NCBI GenBank assembly: GCA_005408345.1
Contig: SEMN01000001.1
Span: 434,001 to 498,000, forward strand
Source of the DNA: Macquaria australasica
Taxonomy: Eukaryota > Chordata > Actinopteri > Centrarchiformes > Percichthyidae
DNA length: 64,000 nucleotides
Reading direction: 5' to 3'
The position numbers and the translations under genes are program-made. Every line of letters begins with the position of its first letter. The first letter of the stretch is position 1. This document shows positions 34,001 to 46,600 of the stretch, piece by piece. The notes below the pieces were generated by a model. The model had not been told where the DNA came from. It ran no database searches and was given only the letters and a program-made list of their open reading frames with translations.

Positions 34001-37000
34001 GGCCTGAGCATGGTCGCCCCGCAGCCTCCCCTGCCCACCGAACCCAACCAGCAGAAGACCGCCTTTGACAAGGTATTTTCATATGCCATCAATAGCTAAA
34101 TGTACTCTGAACAAGGGTCAAAGTCGAGGTCAGGCACTGTTTAGAAACTTTATAGCATAGGGTTTGGAGTATAAGTAATTTAAGGCTGTACAAGCTCTTT
34201 CATGTTAAAAAACACATCATCACTTATGTACTTATTCATTACCTGTCTCTCTTAGAAATTGCTGGACCGATTTGACTATGATGACGAACCAGAAGTTGGG
34301 GAAGAAACAAAGAAGGATGAAATGTCATCACAGCCCTCCTTGTAAGCCCTTGATTTATTATATGTACTACAGCAGCTCTGCAATGCCAGTGGGAAGCTCT
34401 GGTTGATTTTCTTTAAAATGAACTAAAAGCTGTGAAGCTGATGGAGGTATTTTTATCATCACAGTATGCAGCAGCCTCCAGCCTTCCTACAGCACATGGA
34501 TCACTTTAAACCGTCGATGATTAACATGTCACAAGACCTCTCACAGCAGGTAATAAGTACAAACATTTTAAATTGTAAAAAGAATGTATCTTTCCTGGTC
34601 TAGCCATCTAATTCTTGAATCTTTGTTTTCTTTCTTTTTTCTTCTTTTCTTTTTTTTTTTTTTTTTACTTTAAACTGTTGTGTTACAACAATAATAATAC
34701 TTAATACATATATACAGTACAGTACAGTTCCTTATTTATGGAAGACAACCCCTTTATACAAAGAAGTTATACATATAAAATAAGACAATAAAATATAGGT
34801 AGGTACGTATTTTTTTTCTGCCAAATTAATTTTATATTTGGGAAACCCTGTTGCACCTGCACAATATTTATTCCAGTTGTCTTTCTCAGGTTCCTCTCCC
34901 TCCTAATGGCCAGCTGCAGGCCTATGGTTTACCGCCAGGACAAAGCTTCCCAGTTATGATGCCTCCTATGGGGCATGCTTTGCCAGGGCAGCCCCTCCCT
35001 GGTTCTGCTGGCCCTCCAGGCTTCCCAGGGCTCTTCCCTCCCCACAATGCAGCCCAGCAACAACAACAGGTAGACTCAACAATAGTACAAAGGATATGCA
35101 AAATCTAACAAGCCATTTTAAGGGTAAAGTAAATTTCCAGTAAATTTATATATGCATTAAAATTGAAATCTGATGCCACAAATTTGAAAACTATGGCAAA
35201 AAAAAGTTTTATGCTTAGCTGAGGTGGAAGATTAAGAAGTATGACAATTTAAATGTTTAATAGTTAACATCAAATCATAATCACGTCTTTTCCATACCAT
35301 ATCAGGATTTGTCAATGGATATGGACCGTTCATCTGTGACAGGCTCCAGGTAAGCATCTGAAACGGGATGTGATGTGTGTTGCGTCTCAGCGCTGCAATT
35401 TGTTCTTTACCATTTATTTAGTTTTATGCAGATTAGCTGCAGCGAACTTATCAGCTGCAATGCATTTTTTCTTCTCCAGGTCTCCAAAGCGGAGGAGGTC
35501 ACGATCGAATTCCCGTACACGGCGATCCAGGCACAGGCGGTCCCGCTCGCGCTCCAGAGACCGGCGTCACCATTCCCCACGCTCTCGCTCGCAGGAGCGC
35601 AGGGAGAGAGAGAAAGACAGAGAGCGACGGCAGAAAGGCCTTCCGCCACCCAAGAGCGAGACACTAAGCAGTGAGTCATAATCTATTTATGGTCATATTT
35701 ATTTGAGTAGATAGACATGGACCTGAAATGATCTGTTAGGTGTGTGCAATATGTTTTTTAGTATTTTCATTAAATGATTGTCTTTAGACGACATCACTTG
35801 AGTTTTTCAAATAGTTTTATCCTCCCTTTGATTCCAAGTATTGCATATATTTGTGCATTTCAAAGTTCTTGTTCATGTTTTCTTTCTCTTTTTCAGTTTG
35901 CAGTACGACTCTCTGGGTGGGCCAGCTGGACAAGAGAACACAGCAGCAAGATGTTGCCTGTTTACTGGAGGAGTTTGGGCAGATAGAGTCCATCAATGTA
36001 AGTGGACTTGTATAGATCAGTTCCATTGATCCAACTGTGACAACATCCTGTGTTTGTAACAATGATATTTGCATTTCCAAAGATTAAAAATACTGCTTTT
36101 TGTGTCTTTCGGTAACCTTATAGTAAATTTGTCATGATATATTTAGTGTTTTTCATGCAATATATTATATTAACAGCTCATAGCTTCTGCTTTGTTTTTA
36201 TTTGAAATTTATGTTAGTAAGATACTGATTACATACAGATGATTAACTGTTCAAACCAAACTTTTTGAAAGGACCATAGTGCAATCATGTACAGACTCGG
36301 CTAACTAAATGGAAATCATAATCTCCTTGTTTTTTCCTCACCTGTCTGTCCTCCTCTCTTGTTAAGATGATCCCTCCACGGGGCTGTGCCTATATTGTCA
36401 TGATACATAGGCAAGATGCCTTCAGGGCACTACAGAAGCTTAGTAGAGGAACTCACAAAGTTAACCAGAAAGCCATCAAGGTGAGTGAGCACCACAGATT
36501 GCTGCTTTGTAAATCACTGCTAGACAAAATAGCACATCAAAGAAAAAACTGAGAATTTTCCAACTTCTTCATTTCTTGCCAGATTGCTTGGGCTTTGAAC
36601 AAGGGTATAAAGGCAGAGTTTAAACAATACTGGGATGTGGAGCTGGGTGTCACCTACATACCTTGGTCTAAAATCAGGGAGGTTCAGTTGGAGGAGCTAA
36701 AAGAAGGAGGAATTCTGGATGTAGACACCTTATCACCAGGTAAAGATTCTGACAGACACATTACGAAATGATACGAACAAATGGAGTCCAGTTTGTCTCA
36801 CAGTAAACAAGGTCTTCTTGTTTCAGAAAATGCTTCATACCCAGTCTGACAAACATAATGCTGATTTCAGCAATTCATACCCTGCCTCTGATTTTATCAT
36901 TTTGAAATGTACTTTTATTGAAATGTGCATCAGAAACAAGTTGAATTATTCGTGTTATTATGTATTATAGTGTGTTGACCAGTCTGCTTTTTAACGAGTC

Positions 37001-40000
37001 TGAATCATGTCCATCTTCTCCAGAGTGGAATGGAGTGAGGAAGACTCTCGACCTTCCGGAAGAACTCACTCACAACGGTCGTTCGGAGCCACAACAGCCT
37101 GAAGAGACACAAGTATTACCTGTGGTTGCTGCAGCTGCTCCTCCTGTACAGGTAAACACGCACGCTGTCACTAGTATTTTGAACTCTTAGCATTAGAGAT
37201 GTGTTGATCTATCATTGTTTTGAAAGAAAATGTTGGTAAAGAAATATCATTCTAAAACTTGTTTTGATTAAGATTATGTGCCTGCTGTTTTTTTGGGTAT
37301 CTGTGCAAAAGTGTATGTTTCTCAATCAGACGGGTAAGTATGGAGGTAACATTTAAAATGATATGACAAGCTGGTGTGACACCTGGTCCATTAAAATAGA
37401 TGAGATAGCTTAGATAAGATGATTTTTACTGTAGTTGTTTGATGAAGGTACTTGTCTCACTGGGAAGTATAACAAATAACTTTTCACATCTCCTGTAAAC
37501 CCCTGTAAATGTTCTCAGGTTCCTCCAATGCAGCAGCCAATGGTTGGTGTGGGTTCTCTCCAGCCTCCTGTCTTTCCTGGTCCCATAGGCATGCCTCCGC
37601 CTTCCTTCCCCCCAGGCGTCCCCCCTCCTCCTTTCATCAGACCTGGCTTCAACCCCATGCAGATGCCTCCAGGTAGCACCTCCTACAGCTGCCATCGAAC
37701 CATTTCTCACTGGCTTTCATTCAGCTCCTCTCTCTCACACAGCGCCCACTCTCGAATGAGGGTCGATTTCACACCTGTAGTTCACTTCATTTGGTCCAAA
37801 TGATACATTGCTGCCGTTTAGTTTGTGTTCACACTGGCTTATGACAAACAGAACCAAGAGCTGTAAACATGAAGTCACATGGACCGACGGGTAACTCATT
37901 CATTGGTTATGTTGACATCATCCTGCGTCATCAGCTCATCATGGATCCACATGGGGAAATCAAATTCCTGTGACTGAAAGCAAGACATGCAGAACTTTAC
38001 TGCTCCTTATTGGGTTTATCTATGTTCTCTGGTGTCACAAAGAGCTCATGAAGAAATAATCGTCAAGAATGATGACGAAAAGGTTGAAACAGGACAAAAT
38101 AGAGGCGTCTTGTACCCTAATATTAAGGGGAATAGTTAGTGTGTGGTCGCTAAGTTTTTCTCACTTTTTAATAAGACCCTCCAAAAACACAGACTAGAAC
38201 ACAAGCATGACACACTGCTGTTTTAACTCCTTTTCACGCTCTGATTGCTAGGGTTACCAAGTCATCTTGCATAAATCTATATAAAGCTTATACTGAGTGC
38301 TTATAAGATTGCTTCCTTGACAGTTAACTTTCAGCAGATTGATTTAATAGTTTAACATTTGATATATGCTAAAATCTTATATCTCTCATGAAGACATGTG
38401 GTTGGTCGGCTTTGTTTGCACCAGTCCACCTTTTCAGAGGGTATCGTCCAGTTGTCCACACCAGAGTTTTACGGACAGTTTCCACACCAGCCCAAACAAA
38501 CCAAACCAAACAGGCAAATGCACCACAGTTTGCTTCAACCGAATCAAACTGGTGTGAAAGCACCCTAACTCCTTTCATCCTTCTTCCCCCAGGTTTTCCT
38601 CCTCCGGGTGCCATGCCTCTAGGTCCACCACCTCCTTCTAAAGGTGGAGTTGAAGACCCGCCTCTGGACCCAGCAGGTCTGGGCAACAGGAAAAATGACG
38701 AGGTCCTGGAGGGACCCAACATCTTCAACAACCAGATGGGGCCTATGGGTCAGTCTGTCTTTCTCTCCAGACTTTTCACCAAAGTGATTTACTGTTTCTC
38801 ATTCTGCCCTACCCATTGTGAAATGATGTTACTTGGGTTTGGCCATCAAAACTGGGGGAATGTCATCTCTTTAAAAACAAATATATATTAGCTCAATCAT
38901 AAGAGGTTCTGCATGAGATTTAATTATTGGATACAGTATAGTTCTTTAACATTCACTTGATTGGTTGATGGGCAGAAATTTAAATGACTAGTTTGGCTAT
39001 GATCTATACTGTACCTGGCATTTGCTAGTTAGTGCTTCTCAAATGGTAGATTTGTTGTTTGTATTATAAATTGAATATTTTGGTGCTTTTGGACAGTTAG
39101 GAAAGTTGAGTTAAAATTAAAGCTGTATTTATTTCCCCATCAGGTAACCAGTTAGGTGGACCTCCAGGTGGTCCTCCAGGAAACATCCAACCCCCTTCTG
39201 GTGGTCTGCTTGGCGCTCGACCCGGTATAATCCCACTCCAGCGTCCTCCGGTTCCCCCACCACCACACATGCAGCGTTTCCCTCCACCCCACGGGCCACG
39301 ACCCCCTCACCCCAACATGCCACCTATGCCCCCACAGATGATGCCCAGAGGGCCACACCCTCAAATGATGCACCATGACCCCCCTCCACCTAAAGGAGGC
39401 TTTGGGATGCTCCCTCCCCACAATATGAGGGCTCCTTTCCTGCCACATGGGCATGGCCCTCCTCCTCAAGGTCCGCCTCCTCCTTTTATCAGACCAGGGG
39501 GTCCTCGTTGCCTGGACGGGCCGGAAGAAATGGATAGCAGATCATTCAGGGGAGACAGGCCTGGATTCAGGGACCGAGAGCCAGAGAGGGACAGAGACTG
39601 GGATCGAGACAGGGATAGAGAGAGGGACCGAGGTTTTGGAGGTGGAAGGCGTCCATTTGGTGATGGAGGGAGGGGAGGAGGTGGTGATAGAATGGATGGG
39701 AGGGACAGGCTTGGAGGCTGGCAGGAAGATGGGGGCGATCACCGGGGAGGAGGATGGGAGAGAGACAGAGATCGAGACAGAGACCGCGATCGAGACAGAG
39801 ACAGACGGGACTGGAGGGAGAGGCGAAGCAGCCAGGATAACGACAGAGAACGAGGGAGGGGTGATGATGGGGAGAGGGAGCGAGGGAGGGGGGAGGGAGG
39901 TGGAAGGGGAGAAGGAGGGAGTCGAGAAAGAGGGAGAGGAGCTGAAGGAAAAGAAGGGGACAGGCCAAGGCGGTCAGAGCGGCGGGAGAGGACCACACGG

Positions 40001-40267
40001 TGGGACAGAGATGATCGATTGGCCGAACTGGAAAACATGGACACATTTCGGACCTCTAACAGCACAGAGCAACCTTGTTTGACTCCGGCGGCCACCGTGG
40101 AAACCAGTAAAGAACCAAGTGTGGAAGCTTCTCAAAAGAAGGCAGAATCTGAACTTTTAGCTCCGACCCCAGAGGTAACTACTGCCGCAGAAGAGCCGAT
40201 GCCCTCTGAGCCCTTACCTTTAGCTCAAAGTGAGCCCACAGAAACAAAACAGGAAGCAGCATCATAG
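31011..40267 (+). CDS. SCAF4: SR-related CTD-associated factor 4 (19 coding exons)
   Basis: SCAF4 binds the phosphorylated RNA polymerase II C-terminal domain and, with SCAF8, suppresses premature poly(A) site use. Exons are 31011-31040, 32551-32634, 32783-32827, 32925-33086, 33229-33361, 33647-33783, 33896-34072, 34256-34341, 34465-34549, 34890-35069, 35306-35349, 35480-35670, 35897-35997, 36367-36480, 36583-36739, 37024-37151, 37519-37672, 38593-38748 and 39144-40267. They total 3288 nt, giving 1095 aa (human 1147 aa). All introns are GT-AG and in frame. The N-terminal CID begins MDAVNAFNQE and includes KCKPEYKV, DKDVFGPRF and VLNLWQKNGVFKIE. An RS-rich segment covers about residues 388-450. 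The RRM has RNP2-like LWVGQL (457-462) and RNP1-like GCAYIVMI (491-498), followed by AWALNKGIK. Then come a long Pro/Gly/Met-rich region and an Arg-Asp/Arg-Glu repeat region (about 860-1010). MDAVNAFNQE as the start is invariant in the family. Confidence 0.96.
37760..38565. mobile_element. Candidate MITE in SCAF4 intron 17
   Basis: The ends are imperfect inverted repeats. The left end is GGGTCGATTTCACACCTGT, and the right end read in reverse complement is GGGTGCTTTCACACCAGT. The inner parts 'ttcatttggtccaaa' and 'gaatcaaactggtgtgaaagc' also resemble the ends of 'ggtgtgaaagcaccc' elements common in teleosts. There is no transposase frame. I could not see a convincing target-site duplication, so the exact limits are uncertain. 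Confidence 0.5.
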
Positions 40268-42740
40268 ACTGGCTCACTGTTCCTTCAGCCAGAGACTGCT
40301 GTGAACCACTGAAATAGAAATTGTTTTTCACTATGATAACCAGCCTCAACTCCTGGCAGATTCTAACTAGTCACAGTTTGTCAGTTGGTAATTGACAGTT
40401 TCTGGGCAGTAACACATTTCTCGAAAACAAACATCTCCCACATATGTTGTCAAAAAAAAAGAAGGTTGTTTTCAGACTTTATGGCTTATGATGAAATGTG
40501 GCTTTGCATCCGTGTCTCGAAACACATGACCACAGTTTGGAAAAATGGCTGTAGTTGAATATTGGCTGTCAACTCTAGTTTCTTGCCTTCCTGTAAGAAT
40601 GAGTGCTTGCATGTTAACTTAGCTCTGTCCATCTGAGGTTAATTTGAGCTCAGCTTTTATGTTTTTACTCAAGTTGGTTTGCAGAAGGAGGAAACAAATT
40701 ACACATTTATTTTTACTTTATGGCCTCCTCTGTGTGATAGCAGGCACTCCTCAACAAAGTAAATATGTTCATTATAAAATATATTTTAAACATTTGCCTC
40801 AATGTCATGTCAAACACTGAATATCCTCTCAAAACAGCTATATAATGATAGAGGCGCCTTTTATTTTTCTTTGTTGTTTTCTTAGTTGTAGGTGTTTGAA
40901 TGGAGAAGGGCATATGATTTTAAAAAAGAAGTACAAATTAGGGAAGACATCCTTCTGGATGATGGGGTAAATAACACTGAAAATCAGGCCTGGTACTTTG
41001 CTCACACAAACTTTTGAGCTTTCCTTTTGATTAAGTCCTCACTTTTCACCCTTTTATTTCAGGCAGAATAAAGATCAGTATTGTCTTCATTCTATCAGAC
41101 ACTTGGTGCAGTGTCTGATGGAGTGTCTCCTTTTTAAAATAATCCACTTTCAATACATGGTTTTACTTAGAAAGTATGTATTTCACTAGTACTGAGACTC
41201 TTACAAACATAGGACTGATTAGAAGCTGAGCTTATTCTCTGAATCTTAACTTGGTAGTCATATTTTACTGATAACAGGAATTACACCTAATTATTTGGGG
41301 GCAAAAGTAACACTCCTGTCATTCTAATATTATTTAGGGAATCAAGAATGCTTCACATCCTTTGATCATGCTCTACTTATCCAGATGTCACGTTATAGCA
41401 AAGTTGTTATGGAAATCGTTTAATTCTTTGTGTGTGCATAATCATTTTGTTTGGTTTCAAAAGTATTGGATAAACACAAACCATCTTAGGGGCTCAAAAC
41501 CAACAACTGCAGCTCTAACGGTGGCAAACAAATTGCTTTTGCTCAACAGACTGAATTGCCAAGAGGCATTTTAGATAAGACCTTTCAACATAACATGCAC
41601 AACAATTAAGAATGAAAGAAAAGGTGTGTCCAGGTGTATTGTAGTATATCTCCCTTGGAATATTTAGGACAAAAAGAAATTTGATGATGTTACATAAGTG
41701 GGGTTTGTTTCAGAAGTTTAAGTGATCTAGACATAGATGTTATTGGTATGTATAAATAAAGATGAGTACATCCATTTGCAAAGAAATTTGACTTGTACCC
41801 AGATCGGCTGTTCAAAAACTGCTGGCGAAAAAAACCTCGACATTTCAAGTGTGGTTTCTGTTAAATATTTTGACAGTCAATTTTTAAAAACTAGCATCAT
41901 AAAAGTTAAGTGGAAGTAAAACTCCATTGGACAATTTGAGGACATAGTCATTTTCTTCTGCCGTCTAAATGTGCATATTTTTATTTTTCAGTAGAGCCTT
42001 TTGTAGATCCAACAGAGGAATATCCAACACAAGTTTATTTTAAAAGTATTGTACTACACAAAAAATGTGCAACAATTCAGGTGCCAGATTGGAGTTTTGA
42101 GCATTGTGTATAAACGCAAGTTAGCAGGCAGACTCCATCAGCTTTATGGTGGTCTTTTCTTTTTCCCGTGTGTATGGAAGGAAGGGGGCAATCTTGGATC
42201 CGACAAAATCTTTTCCGTTTGTCTCATGTACATCAGTCAAACTCAGATATAAATAAGCTTTGGCCACATGAAAATACAAAATGTAATGCTGTAGCTGAAT
42301 TATTTCTTGTCTATGATAAACACAGCTTTCACTGTGACTGATACACAGTTTAAGTTGTTAACATTTGATGCCCAGATTCTGCAAGGCCAACTTTTGTTCT
42401 TGTATGATTTTAACACAGAGGCACCGAGGGCAAAACTAAAGTGATGAAATGAGGAGTGTTGCTTGGGACACACTGCTGTAAATATGCTTGTATCACTGAC
42501 GATTCAAAGGTGTAATGTTTGTTGTTTATGGTCTCTGATTCGTTTATCCGAGAGAAACAAATTGACTTGGAAGGAACAACAGAGGCCCTTTGCTTTAACG
42601 TTTTTTAACTCCTAATGGTTTGAAAGTTGACAGATGTTTCTATGATTTGTTAAAAATACAAAAAGACATGGACATAAAATCGTCAATATTTCAGCCATAG
42701 GAAATTGTTTTTAATAAACTATTTTTGTACCAAATCATTT
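40268..42740 (+). other. SCAF4: SCAF4 3' UTR
   Basis: Long AT-rich sequence without coding potential after the SCAF4 stop. AATAAA hexamers occur at 41067-41072, 41755-41760 and 42713-42718. The last is followed by a T-rich stretch, so a 3' UTR of up to 2.45 kb with alternative ends is plausible. Confidence 0.55.
42713..42718 (+). terminator. SCAF4: Distal poly(A) signal of SCAF4
   Basis: AATAAA followed by 'ctatttttgtacc' and further T-rich sequence. It is the last hexamer before sequence loses its 3'-UTR character. Confidence 0.5.
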
Positions 42741-43499
42741 TGCTTGTTGAAATTACATTCTGCGCTTAAAACATGCTCATCTGTTTGTCAGATGTTGAAA
42801 GATAAAGATATTCAAAATCATGGCACACATTTGATGTAATGGTCTGTTTAGATGCCACAGGCCTGATATTTCCTGTGATTTTGGAATAATTCAAGTAATG
42901 CTTACAGGCTGAACCTTCACTATCCATGGTGAAGAGTGAAACAGGTAAGATTGATTATTAGGTCTCAACAACAAAAAACTAATGGGACAGTAGCTCTTGG
43001 CAGCCCACACAATTCTTCCCCTCAGATGTTCATCTCTATATGAAAGACGAGTCATTGGCTATATATACCATATATATGGTGTATAGCTTAGTCATGCTTT
43101 CTGGCCATAGAACAGAGAGGAGGTGACTTTACTTCTGACTGGAAGAGGCCTATTGACGGCCTTGCTCCCAAGCTTAGTTACTTTATATGCAACGTGGATG
43201 GACATTAGATAAATCATGGATTGTGCAGGAAAGGAATTTTAGTTGGTTTTTATTTCTTTATTTAGCATATGGCATAACTACCAGCAATATAACCAGACAC
43301 TGCAGGAAAGATGATGCAAATACTAGGCTATTGATTGATAGTACTGACATAAATAAAGATGGCAGTGAGATATTTTGTAATATTTTTAACTACAACATAA
43401 TGCCTTTTTACAAATGAATATTTGCAATTGCTAGAGATATTCTGATATTAAACTTTTTTTGTCATGTTACTCAATGTGTAATTCAAAGTTTATGTTTGA

Positions 43500-43696
43500 C
43501 AATATTGTTGAGGATTCACCTGCTTAGTGAACCGCTCCAGCCAATCAAAATGTCTCTTTTAATTGTATTGGACTCTGATTGGCTGTCTGTAGTATACGCC
43601 CGCCCATCGGGCACTTACATAGGGTGGCTGCGTGAACGTGTGGTTGGTTGTCTCGACGGAACTTAGGCGTCCTGTGAAACTAACGTTGCTGCGAAA
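43500..43696 (+). promoter_or_regulatory. SOD1: SOD1 proximal promoter
   Basis: A CCAAT box lies at 43541-43545 and an inverted one (ATTGG) at 43578-43582, 115-156 bp before the ATG. A GC-box-like CGCCCGCCC follows near 43599-43607. This matches the compact promoter layout expected for a constitutively expressed gene. Confidence 0.55.
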
Positions 43697-46600
43697 ATGG
43701 TGCTTAAAGCTGTCTGCGTGTTGAAGGGAGACGGAGAGACCAGCGGGACCGTTCATTTCGAGCAGGAGGTAAGGCGTGCCACGTTGCTCGCAGGGGAAGC
43801 AACGTCCTCTTAGCCACCCGGAGATTTGACTCGCGTCCTTCTGGGAGCGAAGGCGCTCGGATGCTACGCTGGCTAAGTTAGACAGGTGTCGTGCCAAGTC
43901 ACGTCCCCCTGCCAGATTCGGTCTCCCCTGTCCGCGGGAGCGCGCGTCAACGCTTCGAGCTCACCCAAGTGTGTTAAATGAGAAATGGCAACGTGTACCG
44001 TTTAATTGACCTGTAAAAATCAAGATCACTGTAAAACAATTCACGAAATTCACAGCACGTGTTTTTGGTTTTGTATTTTCTCCAGATCACACCTAAAGAC
44101 ACCGGTGAATGTGGAGAAGTTGGGCTGCCACAAAAAGTACCCCCCCCCCCCCCCCTCTAACTTCGGCTAGAAAAGGGGAAACTTCTCTAAAGTCACCGTG
44201 GTTAGTAGTTGTGATCTGAAATGCGTACACCACAAAACTTTGTGGCAGCCCAACTTCTCCACATTCACCGGTGTCTTTAGGTGTGATCTGGAGAAAATAC
44301 AAAACCAAAAACACGTGCTGTGAATTGTTTTACAGTGATCTTGATTTTTACAGGTCAATTAAACGGTACACGTTGCCATTTCTCATTTAACACACTTGGG
44401 TGAGCTCGAAGCGTTGACGCGCGCTCCCGCGGACAGGGGAGACCGAATCTGGCAGGGGGACGTGACTTGGCACGACACCCAGCTAGCTAACGTTAGCTAC
44501 GTGTTTATATTTGAACGACAAGGCATTGAACTTGGTCAGATTCGGACAACCCGCGCCGATGTGCACGGATTGCCTAACGGCGTGCACATGTACTCAAAGC
44601 TAGCTGGTGTTGGCTTGCACGTCGCAAAGCATCAATTAACGTTAGCGTGAAGCGCTTGTCACGTTTTTGTTAAAAGTGGGCTGCTCGCGTGAACGCGTCG
44701 TAATTGCCTAGTTAATATTGCATCCAGAAATATCGGCTCGTCGTTAAACCCCTAACCTTTGGCCCATGATTTGTTAATGATCTACAGCGCGTGTGTTGGA
44801 AACGCCTGTTGCGTAAGTGCGGCGTCACTTTCTAACGCTACCTTTGCGGGTCTGGTGCGTTCAGCTGAACCACACCGAGTCGGGGAGCACTTCTGTTTGC
44901 AGCCGTTTCTGCTGAAAACCTAGTTGCAGACAGAAGCTGCATTATTAATGGTGGACAAAACGACGAATTGCATGTGTATATTTTTTTTTTTTTGCCGAGT
45001 CACTGCTTGCACCCGTTCTTGAATATTTGGCCTTGTTGATAAGGGTGTAGCGGGACTGGGCAACCATGTGTCATCGAGGGTCAGGGCATGCAATATTTGA
45101 CTACCCAAAGACGACGGCAGGTGATTGCTCTGACTATTGAATGCTCCATATCATCCGTCATGATCTGAACACTGGGCTGCATGTGCACACACACAGTGAT
45201 ATCTTAGTCCTGCAGGTTTGGACTGAATATCATGAAAAGCCCCCTAAAAGCAGACACGTTGTACTTTTATGTTACTAGCCATCGACTCAAATCCTTCACA
45301 TTTCAGAGTTTATAAGTCCAAGCATGCCTTCTTTTAATCACGTGTCCTGTGTTCTCCTTTTTGAGGTGGGGGGGGGGGGGGATCAGGAACCAAAAGGGAG
45401 AAATTTTTATTTATTTAATTTCATGATGCCTTTTAAATTAATTCAACTAAATACTGCTCAGGTATCAGTCTACGTAGAGGCATAGCTACCTTTCAATACA
45501 GCCAGCCAAATTTTGCATATAGCAGCTATGTTCTTTCTGGTGCATAGGGAGGTCGGGGTCAGAGACCATATTTTGAAATTGATGTCTAGTGGCTTCATCA
45601 ATCAAATACAAGTTGTACACCTTTTTCTTTTATATTTTCCTTTATGTCGGGTTACTTGCAGAGTGACTGCCTGGGGAATGCGAATGAGAGGGAAATGATC
45701 CTTGTTTCGTTTACTTCAGCTTCAAGTCCCTCTAGCCACCTGGCTTTGACAGCTCTGTTGTGTCTTTGTATTCTCCTGGTAAATCGTGTTATCCTGATCT
45801 CTTAGAGTGATTCAGCCCCTGTGAAGCTGACAGGAGAAATCAAAGGCCTTACCCCTGGTGAGCATGGTTTCCATGTCCATGCTTTTGGAGACAATACAAA
45901 CGGTGAGCATCTGACAATAGTTTATCAGGTTTCTGAAATTGCACAACTTGCAAATAAATGTTACTGCATTGCCTGGTTTTAGCTTACCTGCACTCGGACC
46001 GATTCTGAAGTGTTTCATGAATTTTATTTTTTCTCTCTCCCAGGGTGCATCAGTGCAGGCCCTCACTTCAATCCCCACGACAAGAATCATGCCGGCCCTA
46101 CTGATGAAGAGAGGTGAGTCCAGCCTGAGGGAAGAGTAGTTATGAGCATTTACAATGTTCAGCAAATCATTGTGCCTGGTAATGGCCATTATAATAACAG
46201 TTGATGCAAATAGTAAACAGTTATCAGAATCCATAGACGCATAGATTCAGTAATGGATTTAAAACTCCCTCACATGAAATGACACTTTAAAAAGTGATTT
46301 TAAAATTGTTCTTGTATAGGTGTTTGTATAGCAGGGAGGGACAAAAGGAAACGTGGATAACTTTGCATTAATTGTACTGGAAGTTACAATGATTTGTGTG
46401 ATTTCAATAGATAACTCATATTTACATTACTCTGGTTCAGCAACAACTCAGAAAAGTTCTGCATCCGGTCCATTTTTAGTTTGATTACATTTCCCATAAC
46501 GAATGTTTTCAAGTCACAGGTAACTGTCAGGAGGCAGAACAAGTTGATTTGCTTTCTGTTAGTGTATGCATGTGGTTTTTACTCATTAGAGGGGATTAAA

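Noticed and set aside
39447..40095. Long open frames overlapping the last SCAF4 exon (211 codons on plus, 159 and 118 on minus)
   Set aside because: They arise from the purine-rich Arg-Asp/Arg-Glu coding repeats read in other frames. The SCAF4 frame is supported by splicing continuity and family similarity.
43058..43087. Short palindrome around 'ccatatatatgg' upstream of SOD1
   Set aside because: Imperfect and AT-rich. Such short symmetry is expected by chance in TA-repeat-like DNA, although it contains a CArG-like core.
44396..44650. 84-codon open frame at the right arm of the SOD1 intron inverted repeat
   Set aside because: Lies wholly in intron 1, half of it in duplicated sequence, with no protein similarity.
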